Shown: positions 55,424 through 64,000 of the stretch, in pieces
Layout: each line of letters opens with the position of its first letter
How positions within the stretch are numbered: position 1 is the first letter of the stretch
Assembly (NCBI RefSeq): GCF_003863335.1
Contig: NZ_RRAZ01000010.1
Span: forward strand, 62,001 to 126,000
Length of the DNA: 64,000 nt
Source: Falsigemmobacter faecalis
Lineage (GTDB): Bacteria > Pseudomonadota > Alphaproteobacteria > Rhodobacterales > Rhodobacteraceae
Direction of reading: 5' to 3'
The notes under the pieces: model-generated
Database searches by the model: none
Seen by the model: only the letters and a program-made list of their open reading frames with translations
What the model was told of the DNA's origin: nothing
Position numbers and translations under genes: made by a program

Positions 55424-58182
55424 ACGCCTCAGGATCCGGAGACTATCGGTCCGGCCCGGGTCCATGCCCGCCGCGCATGGCAAGGGCCGTCAGCGCAGGG
55501 ATCAGCACTCCGTGGTTGCTGCGCGAACAATCCGCGCGGCGGCTCAGCGGTCCATGCCGGGCTTGGGGATATACATCAGACCGCCTCGCCCCCATGGGCC
55601 GCGAAAGACAGATTACCCCTGCGGCTGCGCCGCATGCCCGGCAGCACCATCTGACTGGCGCGGGGACCTTCTCCCTGATCCGCCGGGGCAGTGCCCTGCC
55701 TCACGCAGATCCTGTCTCAGGCCGCTCCAGCCCCGGAAGATCGGCCCGCAGCGCCATGCTGCTCAGGATCGCGGCGACCGGGAGGGCTTTTCCGCCAAAG
55801 CCGTCTCAACCTGGCACGGCAGGACGGGCGGAAATCACCCCCTTCAGCTGCATCGCGCTGGCGCCCTCGGGCGTAAATGAGCACCCTCCGCGCAGCACCG
55901 CACCGACACGCCCCTGCAGCACCCTGGCCCCTTTGGGCCACTGAGACCGACAGCACCAGGTGAAGCCCAAAGAGGGACCCGCCGCGCAACGGCCCGAACC
56001 ACATACGGCCCCGGTCGGCCGAACCCGCACGAGGGAGATGCCGCGGCCACTCCCCTCAAACCGCCGCCCCAAGCCGCTGTCGGCCTGCGAAAATTCAGCA
56101 AAATTCTGTGCTTGCCGTCCGGGCAGGAGACCGATGCCGATATCACCCACCGGGACATGCACCTCATCCACACCATCAACCTGCGGGACCCCAGTCCCAC
56201 GGATCACCACCTGAATCTGTCCGGTACATTTCACCACATGACCGGCCCGCCGCGCGCCAGCCCCCCGAGGGCGGCGGTCATGCACCCAACGAAAAGCGCC
56301 TGGTGCGGTCGGGCGGTCTGTTCGGCCAGAGCTGCATGCCCGTATTGCCCCCCGCTTCACCGGGCACTCAGGCGGTTGCGATGTGAGCTGCAATGAACTG
56401 GCGTGGCGGCGCAGCTTCAGCCCTGAATGCGGGTGGTTTTCGGTGTAGGCCCCGAACCAGCCCGCGATCAATCCGGGAACGGTTCGGGCATCCGGTAAAG
56501 GCGTGATCCGGACGTAATCTCGTCTGAAGGTCTTTACGAATGCCTGCGATATCCCATTGCTCTGCGGACCTCTGGCAGGCGTGACGCAGGGCTTCGGGCC
56601 GATCTGGCGGGCAAAGATCCGGGTGTCTTTGGCGATATAAGGCGAGCCGTTGCCGGTCAGCCCCCCGCCAACGGAAGGCGCCCGGCAAAGGCCGAAGCGC
56701 CGCTCCACGGCCTCCGGCATGATGTCGCGGAGGTCCGAACCGCTGTGTCGGCGTGGACGACAGCCCTCCATGCGATGATCCCGCGAGCATGGCCTTCATC
56801 ATGAAGGCACCGCGGACAATGCGAGTGCCGGGGACGTTATCCTCCACACTGCCGCCTTCGGGCCTGAGCCTGCGCCAACGACAGAGCAAATCGGGCGCTC
56901 CGCCATTGCTGTGTCTGTTGCGGCGGGCGACAACCGAAAGGCATATCCCCAAGCCTCCAGGCTGGTGCTGACATGTCCGGTCGACATGGGGAGAGTTCAA
57001 CTCCATGGCCCCCGAAGGTCTCTGAAGCACGACAGCAGGCAGTTTTTCAGCCGTATGCCACCCCCCCCGGATGATACGGGCCTTGAGAAATCCTGGCCCT
57101 GCACGGCTGACGGCCTGAGTGCGGGCGGCTTTCCCGGACACTCAGACAGTGGCAGTGGGGAGGCACGGAAGTGGCTATGACCCTGACGCCGTGAAGAGGG
57201 TAGCCAATGCGCTGTCGCCCCCGTGAGAGCGCATTGGCTCTGGCAGAGAAGTGCGGCTTCAGCTCTGTGTTCGAAAGCGCGGTCACCCGGCGCGGAAGCA
57301 TCTGCCACCATGAGACACAGCAGGCCACAGGCACACAGAGCCGGGGCGGAAAATCGGGCATGGCCTTTTGAAGAGGGCCCGTGAACTCATCAAAAAAAGC
57401 CTGTCGGCGGTCTGTAGCCCCTGAGCCGCCGTGAGAAGACCGGGCTGATCGTCGCCCTGAAAAATCGTCATCAGGCCCCGGAGTTCCTGGTCCGGTTGCG
57501 CCGCGCCCGCCCGCTCATAGTTTTATCACCGCGCGCGACTGTTCCACAGGCTATGTGTCTTTCTGTTCGGCCCGGGATGACCAACCCCCATCACGCACAG
57601 CTATCGCCGCCCCAGGAAGGCTCTGACGCGGCACTCCGTCCCGATCCCGGAAAACATGTGATGAAGCGAGAACCGCGGATCATCCCGAAGCCGAAGCAGC
57701 CCATAAAAATGAACTGTTGCAGAGCAAATGGTGGTGCCTGACGCGGCATCTTCGCCGCGGGTCCAATAGCCTGGGAAACGCCGGGGACAGCCGAAGAAAA
57801 TCTGGCCGGAAGAAGTCCATTTACCTCTTGTGCCAACGGAATTTGGGGCCGCGAGCGCATAGCCCGCATTGACCGCGCTTTCCCTCATCGGCCTCAGCCA
57901 TGGGATCTGCACCTCCGGGCGGGGGCGGGGCGAAACTCCCGCTTCCGCGCGATGAGGACTGCGCGCCTCTGCGCAGGGCCCCTCTTGCGCAGAGACGAGA
58001 ACCGCTCAGCGGCCGGTTGGTCCCTGCTGCAGACTGTCTCTCTGCTCCTCTCCGGCCTCCTCCCCCTGCAGGATGGCAGCGAGCAATAACGAAGATGTTA
58101 ACTGCCCTTCCCCCACTCTAAGGCGGGTTGCCAGGATCGGGAGCCGATGCCAGCATCACCGGATAAGGTGAGGAGATTTCCC
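55424..58182. other. 2.76-kb region without an intact gene
   Basis: Frames here are short and match nothing that I recognise, apart from a decayed IS3-family transposase at 56368-56780. Base composition is similar to the neighbours, so it is not obviously foreign by GC. The likely history is a degraded insertion-sequence cluster or a destroyed gene between holA-GST and the macroglobulin gene. The last 240 bp, upstream of the macroglobulin gene, should hold its promoter. Confidence 0.6.
56368..56780 (-). pseudogene. Remnant of an IS3-family transposase (OrfB)
   Basis: The minus strand encodes the C-terminal third of an IS3-type integrase-like transposase: SGSDLRDIMPEAVERRFGLCRAPS, GNGSPYIAKDTRIFARQIG, PQSNGISQAFVKTFRRDYVRITPLPD and ENHPHSGLKLR, then the tail RQFIAAHIATA-stop at 56368. 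It is dead: the catalytic Asp expected before NGS is Gly, the Glu expected in NGxSEAF is Gln, and a one-base deletion near 56410 shifts the frame just before the tail. The N-terminal part upstream of about 56780 is not recognisable. Sequence past the stop resembles a decayed IS end. Confidence 0.75.
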
Positions 58183-61100
58183 GTGATACGCAGTTTGTTC
58201 CTGCCGGTGATTGCCCTGGTATCCACTCTCTCGGGCGCGGCTTTCGCTCAGGACCTGCTGCCGGACCGCCGGGCGGTGATCGCCGAAGGGATGGACCTGC
58301 CGGGGGGCGATCTGCGCAGCCTGATCGGCACCACGCTCGACAGCTGTGAGCAGACCTGTCTGGCCGACAGCGCCTGCACCGCTTTCACCTGGAACGGCCG
58401 CAACGGCTCATGCTTTCCGAAATCCGGCGCCGCAGCGCCCACGGCCTATGAGCGCGCCTTCTCCGGCCTTGTGCGCGAACTCCCCGCAGGTGCGCAGGAA
58501 ACCGCCCGCGACCGGGCGGCCGCGCTGCCCTTTCTGCGCCGTGGCTTATGGGAGACTGCGAAATCCCAGGCCCGTGCCCTCGGGCGCAGCCATATGGCCG
58601 GGGGCTTTGGCGCAGAGGCGCTGCGCGAGGCGGCCCGGGAGGCAGAAAACAGCGGCGATCTGCCCCGCGCGGCAGCGCTTCGGGGAACAGCGGCCTCGGT
58701 CAGCGACACGGCGGCGGACTGGGCGGAATATGCCCGCATAAGCCTTGCCCTCTCGGGGCGGCAGGATGCGCCCGGCGCCAAAATCGCGGCCCTGAACGCC
58801 ACGCTGAATGCCTGGCTGCGCGCGCCCGACACGGCCGCCACGCAGCACAATCTGCTGAGCCTGATGGCCCGGACGCTGGAGCAGAACGACATGGGCCGCG
58901 AGGCGCTGAAGGCGCTGCGCCATGCCCAGAGCCTGACGCCCCGCGACGACACCGCCACCGCGCTTGACCGTCTGGCCGGGCTTTATGGCATGCGGATTGG
59001 CACGCACCGCATCGAATCAGATCTCGCCTCGCCGCGGCTTTGCGCCGAATTTACCGAAGAACTGGTGGCGAATGGCGTGGATTACACCCCCTATGTGCAG
59101 CTGCCCCACGCCGGGATGACGGTAGAGCCCGGCGGCTGGCGCGAGCTTTGCGTCGCGGGCCTGACGCATGGAGAGCGCGCCGCCGTGACCTTCCGCGAGG
59201 GGCTTCCGGCGGCGGATGGTCAGGTGCTGGCGAAATCGGTCACGCTGACCGGCTATGTCCGCGACCGCAGCCCGGCGGTGAATTTCCCCGGCCGCGGCTA
59301 TGTGCTGCCGCGCGGCGGCCAGGCGATGCTGCCGGTCAACACCGTCAATGCCACCACGCTAAATCTGGAACTCTACAGCCTGAATGACCGCAACCTGATC
59401 CGCTCGCAGCAGCAGGGCTGGCTTGGGGAGCGGCTGGATGACTGGGACCGCGAGCGCTTTGCCCGCGACGCCGGCGAAAAGATCTGGTCCGGCAGTGCCA
59501 CCGTGGGTCAGGAGACCAACCGCGACGTGCTGACCCGGCTGCCGCTGGCAGAGGCACTGGCCGGGCGTCCGGCCGGGATCTATGCGCTGCGCGCGCAGGT
59601 TCCGGGGGCGGCCGATGACTACGACAATCCTTCGGCCTGGCAGTGGTTTGTGGTGACCGATCTGGGCGTTGCCAGCTGGTCGGGGGCCGGGGGCGTCACG
59701 GTCGCGGTGCGCGCGCTTTCAGATGCCACACCCAAAGCCGGGGTAAAGGTGGATCTGCTGACCCGCTCAAACCGCGTGGCGGGATCTGCGCTGACCGATG
59801 CCGACGGGGTGGCGCGGTTCGACGCGGCTCTGACTTCGGGCACCGGGGCGGCAGAGCCTGCGATGCTTCTGGTCAGCGAGGGAGAGAGCGATTTTGCCTT
59901 TCTGTCGCTCTCTGAGCCTGAGTTTGATCTGACCGATCGCGGTGTGGCCGGACGCGAAGCCGCGCCTCCGATTGATCTTTTTGTCTCCACCGACCGCGGG
60001 GCTTACCGCGCGGGCGAGACCGTTCACGCCACCATCCTGGCCCGCCAGGGCGATGCCCGCGCCATCACCGGCCTGCCGCTGACCGCCCGTCTGCGCCGCC
60101 CCGACGGGGTCGAGCATTCCCGCCAGCGGATCTCGGATCAGGCCGGGGGCTTTACGCTGGCCGCACCGCTGGGTGGCAATCCGCCGCGCGGCTCCTGGCG
60201 GCTGGATATCCTGGCCGATACCGAGGCCGCCCCACTGGCAAGCCGCAGCTTCCTCGTGGAAGACTTTCTGCCCGAACGCATTGATTTTACGCTGAATATC
60301 CCGGAAGGCCCGGTGGATGCCTCTGCGGTCTTCCCGGTTGAGATTGAGGCGCGCTACCTCTTTGGTGCGCCCGGAGCCGAGCTGAGCGGCGAGGCCGAGG
60401 TGCTGCTTCGCAACACCGACAGGCTGGAGGCCTTCCCCGGGTTCCGCTTTGGCATGGCAAGGGAGAGCCTCGCCTCGGAGCTTATCCAGATCGCTGCTCC
60501 GCCCGTCACCGATGCGGCAGGCAGGGCTGTTCTTGATGTGGCGCTCGACACCGAACGCTTCCGGGCCCGCCCCGCGGAAATGGAACTGCGGGTGCGGCTC
60601 TCTGAAGGCTCTGGCCGTCCGGTGGAGCGTCGGCTGAACCGCCCGCTTCTGCCCGAGGCGGCCCTCCTTGGCATTCGCCCCCAGGCTGAGGAGGTGCTGC
60701 CAGAGAACGCTGAGGCCGCCTTTGATCTGATCGCCACCTCGGGCAGCCTGCCCGCCTCCTGGCGGCTGGAGCGGCTGGAGACCCGCTATCAATGGTATCG
60801 TGCCGGCGGCGACTGGTCCTGGGAGCCGGTGACCAGCCGCACCCGGGTGGCTGAGGGCGATCTGACCCTCAGCCCTACCCCGCAAAGGGTCACCGCGCCG
60901 ACCCGATGGGGCGAATATGAGCTGACGGTTCAGGCCAAAGACGGCTCGACCGCCTCGTCGCATCGCTTCAACTCGGGCTGGTATGTGCCCGCCGATACTG
61001 CCCGCAGCCCCGATCTGCTGGAACTCTCGCTCGACAAACCCGCCTATCGCGCCGGAGAGACCGCAAAGCTGCGCATTGTGCCGCGCGCCGCCGGGGTCGC

Positions 61101-63606
61101 GGTGGTCTCGGTGATGACGAACCGTCTGGTTTCATTGACCTCTGTGGAAGTCCGTGAGGGCGAAAACCTGATCGATCTGGCCGTCACGGATGACTGGGGC
61201 GCGGGGGTCTATGTCAGCGCCTCGGTGATCCGCCCGGCGGATGCGCAGGCCGGGCGGATCCCTTCGCGCGCCCTGGGGATTGCCCATGCCGCGGTGGACC
61301 CGGGCGACCGGAAGCTTGCCGTCAGCCTCGATCTGCCGGCGGAGGCAAAGCCGCGCGGTCCGCTGGATGTTGCGGTGAAAGTCGGTGGCGTGAAGCCGGG
61401 TGAGACCGCCTATGTCACGCTGGCAGCGGTGGATGTCGGCATTTTGAACCTGACGGCCTTCAAGGCGCCGGAACCCACGGCGCATTACTTTGGCCAGCGC
61501 CGCCTGGGCGTGGGGCTGCGCGATCTTTACGGGCGGCTCATCGACGGGATGAATGGTGCGGAAGGTCAGGTCCGCTCGGGTGGCGACAGCGCTGCGCCGG
61601 GCCTGCAGGCCAAGCCCCCCACCGAAGAACTCGTCGCCTATTTTGAGGGGCCGGTTGCGGTCGGGCCCGATGGCGTGGCGAAAGTCTCTTTCAACCTGCC
61701 CGCCTTTAACGGGACGGTGAAGGTCATGGCCATTGCCTGGTCTGCCTCGGGTCTGGGAGAGGCGAATGGCGATGTTCTGGTGCGCGACCCGGTGGTGGTC
61801 AGCGCCAGCCTGCCGCGCTTTTTGCAGCCCGGCGATGAAAGCCGCCTGCGTGTTGATGTGATCCACGCCATGGGGCCGGTCGGGCGGGTCAGCCTTGATG
61901 CCTCTGCCGAGGGGCTGACCCTGGGTCAGGGCCCCTCAGGCCTTGATCTCACGGAGGGGGCGCGGGTCACCGCGACCATCCCGCTGCGCGCCGAAACGGA
62001 GGGCACGGGCAAAATTGACCTGCGCCTGACGACGCCAGATGGCCAAAGCCTGTCGCGGCCCCTGCAGGTGGCGGTGGTCTCCAATGATCCGGTCGGACAG
62101 CTTCTGACCCGGCTGGAGCTGAAGCCCGGCGAGACCGCCACCCTCGACAATGCGCTTTTTGCGGGCTTTCGTCCGGGTACGACCCATGGGCTGATCTCCT
62201 CGGGCATGCTGGCGCGTTTTGATGCGCCCGGGCTTCTCTCCGCGCTCGACAGCTACCCCTGGGGCTGCACGGAGCAATTGACCTCGCGCCTGCTGCCGCT
62301 GCTGTATTTCTCGCAGATGGCGGATGCCATTGGCCTTGAGGGCGGCGCGACCGCCAAAGAGCGGATCGCCCAGGCCCTGCCCGCCATCCTGCAAAACCAG
62401 ACCAGTGAGGGCGGTTTCGGCCTGTGGTCGGCGGGTGGCGAAAGCAACTTCTGGCTCGATGCCTATGTGACGGATCTTCTGTCGCGGGCCCGCGGGCTGG
62501 GGCATGAGGTGCCGGATGTAGCCTTCCGCAGCGCGCTCGACAATCTGCGCAACCGCGTGAATTACGCCGGCGACTTTGAGCAGGGCGGCGAGGCGCTGGC
62601 CTATGCGCTGATGGTGCTGGCGCGCGAGGGGGCGGCGGCGATCGGCGATCTGCGCTATTACGCCGATGTCAAAGCCCAGGCCTTTGCGACGCCGCTGGCG
62701 CTGGCGCAACTGGCGGCGGCGCTCTCGCTTTATGGCGATCAGCCCCGGGCGGATGCGCTGTTCTCCCAGGCCGCCCGCCGCGCCCTGACCCCGCAACCCG
62801 GCGAGGGGGAGCAGGTCTGGCGCGCCGATTTCGGCAGCGCTCTGCGCGATGCGGCAGGTGTTCTCGCCCTGGCGCTGGAGCGCGGCAGCACCGCAGTGGA
62901 CACCGAGGCCCTGGCACAGCGCCTCACCGCCCGCGCGGGCGAGCGGGCCCTTTCCACCCAGGAACAGGCCTTTATCCTGATGGCCTCGGGCGGCTTTGCC
63001 GAGGCCGGGGTGGCGGACAGTCTGACGCTGAATGATGCCCCGGTGCAGGGCGCTTTGCTGCGCCGCTTTGATCCGGCAGAAGGCGTGATGGTGGTGAAAA
63101 ACACCGGCGATCGCCTGGCCGTTCTGACGGTTGCAGCCTTCGGGCAGCTGAGCGGTGAGAGCCGCTATGACGGCAATGGCTATGCCATCACCCGGCGTTA
63201 TTACGACCTTGAAGGCCAGGAGGTGCAGCCGACTTCGGTGAAATCCGGCACCCGTCTGGTGGCGGTGCTGGAAGTCACCCCCACCGGTCGCGGAGAGGCG
63301 CGTCTGATGGTCACCGACCCGCTGCCCGCAGGCTTTGAGATCGATAACCCCAATCTGATGCGGGCAGGCCAGATCTCGGCGCTCGACTGGCTGAACACCG
63401 AGACCAATATCACCCATACCGAGTTCCGCGAGGACCGCTTTATGGCGGCGCTCGACCGGCGGGATAACCGGCCCTTCCGGCTGGCTTATATCCTTCGTGC
63501 GGTCAGCCCCGGCAGCTTCCATCATGCGCCTGCCACGGTGGAGGATATGTACCGCCCGACCTTCCGCGCCCGCACCGACAGCGGCAGGGTGACCGTGACG
63601 GAATGA
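58183..63606 (+). CDS. Bacterial alpha-2-macroglobulin family protein
   Basis: 1807 aa. A signal peptide (IRSLFLPVIALVSTLSGAAFAQ) starts it, then a cysteine-rich PAN/Apple-like segment (CEQTCLADSACTAFTWNGRNGSC), MG/beta-sandwich domains with the bait region, and the thioester domain with PWGCTEQL near residue 1360 (the reactive CxEQ). Such periplasmic traps bind attacking proteases covalently. The GTG start at 58183 has GAGGAG seven bases before it; the ATG at 58147 (12 residues longer) has only a close GGGAG. Unlike E. coli YfhM no lipobox is seen, so the protein may be soluble. It overlaps pbpC by 4 bp. Confidence 0.93.
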   Translation: MIRSLFLPVIALVSTLSGAAFAQDLLPDRRAVIAEGMDLPGGDLRSLIGTTLDSCEQTCLADSACTAFTWNGRNGSCFPKSGAAAPTAYERAFSGLVRELPAGAQETARDRAAALPFLRRGLWETAKSQARALGRSHMAGGFGAEALREAAREAENSGDLPRAAALRGTAASVSDTAADWAEYARISLALSGRQDAPGAKIAALNATLNAWLRAPDTAATQHNLLSLMARTLEQNDMGREALKALRHAQSLTPRDDTATALDRLAGLYGMRIGTHRIESDLASPRLCAEFTEELVANGVDYTPYVQLPHAGMTVEPGGWRELCVAGLTHGERAAVTFREGLPAADGQVLAKSVTLTGYVRDRSPAVNFPGRGYVLPRGGQAMLPVNTVNATTLNLELYSLNDRNLIRSQQQGWLGERLDDWDRERFARDAGEKIWSGSATVGQETNRDVLTRLPLAEALAGRPAGIYALRAQVPGAADDYDNPSAWQWFVVTDLGVASWSGAGGVTVAVRALSDATPKAGVKVDLLTRSNRVAGSALTDADGVARFDAALTSGTGAAEPAMLLVSEGESDFAFLSLSEPEFDLTDRGVAGREAAPPIDLFVSTDRGAYRAGETVHATILARQGDARAITGLPLTARLRRPDGVEHSRQRISDQAGGFTLAAPLGGNPPRGSWRLDILADTEAAPLASRSFLVEDFLPERIDFTLNIPEGPVDASAVFPVEIEARYLFGAPGAELSGEAEVLLRNTDRLEAFPGFRFGMARESLASELIQIAAPPVTDAAGRAVLDVALDTERFRARPAEMELRVRLSEGSGRPVERRLNRPLLPEAALLGIRPQAEEVLPENAEAAFDLIATSGSLPASWRLERLETRYQWYRAGGDWSWEPVTSRTRVAEGDLTLSPTPQRVTAPTRWGEYELTVQAKDGSTASSHRFNSGWYVPADTARSPDLLELSLDKPAYRAGETAKLRIVPRAAGVAVVSVMTNRLVSLTSVEVREGENLIDLAVTDDWGAGVYVSASVIRPADAQAGRIPSRALGIAHAAVDPGDRKLAVSLDLPAEAKPRGPLDVAVKVGGVKPGETAYVTLAAVDVGILNLTAFKAPEPTAHYFGQRRLGVGLRDLYGRLIDGMNGAEGQVRSGGDSAAPGLQAKPPTEELVAYFEGPVAVGPDGVAKVSFNLPAFNGTVKVMAIAWSASGLGEANGDVLVRDPVVVSASLPRFLQPGDESRLRVDVIHAMGPVGRVSLDASAEGLTLGQGPSGLDLTEGARVTATIPLRAETEGTGKIDLRLTTPDGQSLSRPLQVAVVSNDPVGQLLTRLELKPGETATLDNALFAGFRPGTTHGLISSGMLARFDAPGLLSALDSYPWGCTEQLTSRLLPLLYFSQMADAIGLEGGATAKERIAQALPAILQNQTSEGGFGLWSAGGESNFWLDAYVTDLLSRARGLGHEVPDVAFRSALDNLRNRVNYAGDFEQGGEALAYALMVLAREGAAAIGDLRYYADVKAQAFATPLALAQLAAALSLYGDQPRADALFSQAARRALTPQPGEGEQVWRADFGSALRDAAGVLALALERGSTAVDTEALAQRLTARAGERALSTQEQAFILMASGGFAEAGVADSLTLNDAPVQGALLRRFDPAEGVMVVKNTGDRLAVLTVAAFGQLSGESRYDGNGYAITRRYYDLEGQEVQPTSVKSGTRLVAVLEVTPTGRGEARLMVTDPLPAGFEIDNPNLMRAGQISALDWLNTETNITHTEFREDRFMAALDRRDNRPFRLAYILRAVSPGSFHHAPATVEDMYRPTFRARTDSGRVTVTE

Positions 63607-64000
63607 AAGCGCGGCTCGTCTTTGCGCTGGCCGCAGCGCTCTGGGGCGCGGGGACTGCCCGCGACCACTTTGATGCCTGGATCGCCCGGACCGAACTTCC
63701 GCCCCTGAACATTGCCACCGGGGCGGAGGTGGTGGCCCGCGACGGCCAGCTTTTGCGCGCCTGGACGGTGGCGGACGGGCGCTGGCGGCTGGCGGCGCAG
63801 CTGCAGACCACCGATCCTTTGTGGCGCGGGATGCTGCTTGCCTATGAGGACCGCCGGTTTTACCGCCATTCCGGCATTGATCTGCGGGCCATGGCGCGGG
63901 CCGCATGGCAGTCGGCGCGCGCGGGGCGGGTCGTCTCGGGCGGATCGACGCTGACCATGCAGGTCGCGCGGCTGCTGGAAGAAAGCGGCACGGGCAGGCT
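63603..64000 (+). CDS. pbpC: Penicillin-binding protein 1C, N-terminal part (3' partial)
   Basis: About 132 codons, cut by the window edge. A hydrophobic N-terminal anchor (MKARLVFALAAALWGAG) is followed by the GT51 glycosyltransferase start: LAYEDRRFYRHSGIDLRAMARA with the catalytic Glu, and VSGGSTLTMQVARLLE. It polymerises glycan strands. Macroglobulin and pbpC are paired in many Gram-negative bacteria, giving a guard-and-repair unit for breached envelopes. Start overlaps the macroglobulin stop (ATGA). Confidence 0.93.
   Translation, partial: MKARLVFALAAALWGAGTARDHFDAWIARTELPPLNIATGAEVVARDGQLLRAWTVADGRWRLAAQLQTTDPLWRGMLLAYEDRRFYRHSGIDLRAMARAAWQSARAGRVVSGGSTLTMQVARLLEESGTGR

Noticed and set aside
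57591-57912. Overlapping short frames that might be a second transposase or integrase fragment
   Set aside because: No motif of any transposase family could be placed with confidence.
61936-63906. A 656-codon frame antisense to the macroglobulin gene
   Set aside because: No motifs, composition of a shadow frame, and the sense strand has intact macroglobulin and pbpC genes.

Overview
The window is high-GC and tightly packed, with most genes supported by family motifs. It reads as a chromosomal segment of an alphaproteobacterium of the Rhodobacteraceae (Rhodobacter/Paracoccus-like). The indicators are a divergent hemN/fnrL pair with an FNR box between them, an Irr-type iron box before bacterioferritin, an aldolase closely resembling the Paracoccus 3-hydroxy-D-aspartate aldolase, a Hint-domain protein, and an exosortase E/VPEID-CTERM pair. 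No phage, plasmid, CRISPR or rRNA is visible. One tRNA (Trp) is present.

Layout. 0-10 kb: end of a fatty-oxidation multifunctional enzyme, Hint protein, acyl-CoA ligase, hemN<>fnrL, metallophosphoesterase, SLC13 permease, yebC. 9.4-15.8 kb: class Ib ribonucleotide reductase genes nrdH-nrdI-nrdE, with nrdF cut off by two glycosyltransferases (GT8, GT25). 15.8-21.2 kb: GAPDH-like gene, BhcC-like aldolase, tRNA-Trp, glycerol kinase, then an iron cluster hemP-bfd-bfr. 21-30 kb: lone molybdopterin subunit, unknown 172-aa gene, TerC/CBS protein, CDF metal exporter, lolA, lytic transglycosylase, hspQ, DUF599 protein. 30-35 kb: an operon of two peptide-type ABC permeases, a fused double ATPase and an aldehyde dehydrogenase, with no binding protein. 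35-38 kb: a second lytic transglycosylase, a 62-bp pentanucleotide repeat, exosortase E/protease and, convergent to it, its likely single small substrate. 38-50 kb: ftsK, DapC-like aminotransferase, Trm112, Lon-N protein, thioredoxin-TPR, exonuclease III, response regulator, ribA, YkuD protein, YggS, porin. 50-55.4 kb: DUF3576 lipoprotein, leuS-lptE-holA, GST. 55.4-58.2 kb: 2.7 kb without an intact gene, holding a dead IS3-family transposase remnant. 58.2-64 kb: alpha-2-macroglobulin followed by pbpC, which runs off the edge.

How the parts connect. Oxygen and iron control are visible in the DNA. An FNR box sits exactly 41.5 bp before the hemN ATG, which has no Shine-Dalgarno, so a leaderless class II FNR-activated hemN transcript is plausible. 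A perfect Irr-type palindrome precedes bfr, and hemP has a nested hairpin leader. The nrdHIE upstream region carries a perfect DnaA box and an NrdR-like palindrome. Many gene ends carry strong hairpin terminators. The most distinctive system is the exosortase E-CAAX protease fusion next to a 78-aa VPEID-CTERM protein, preceded by a potentially slippage-prone repeat.
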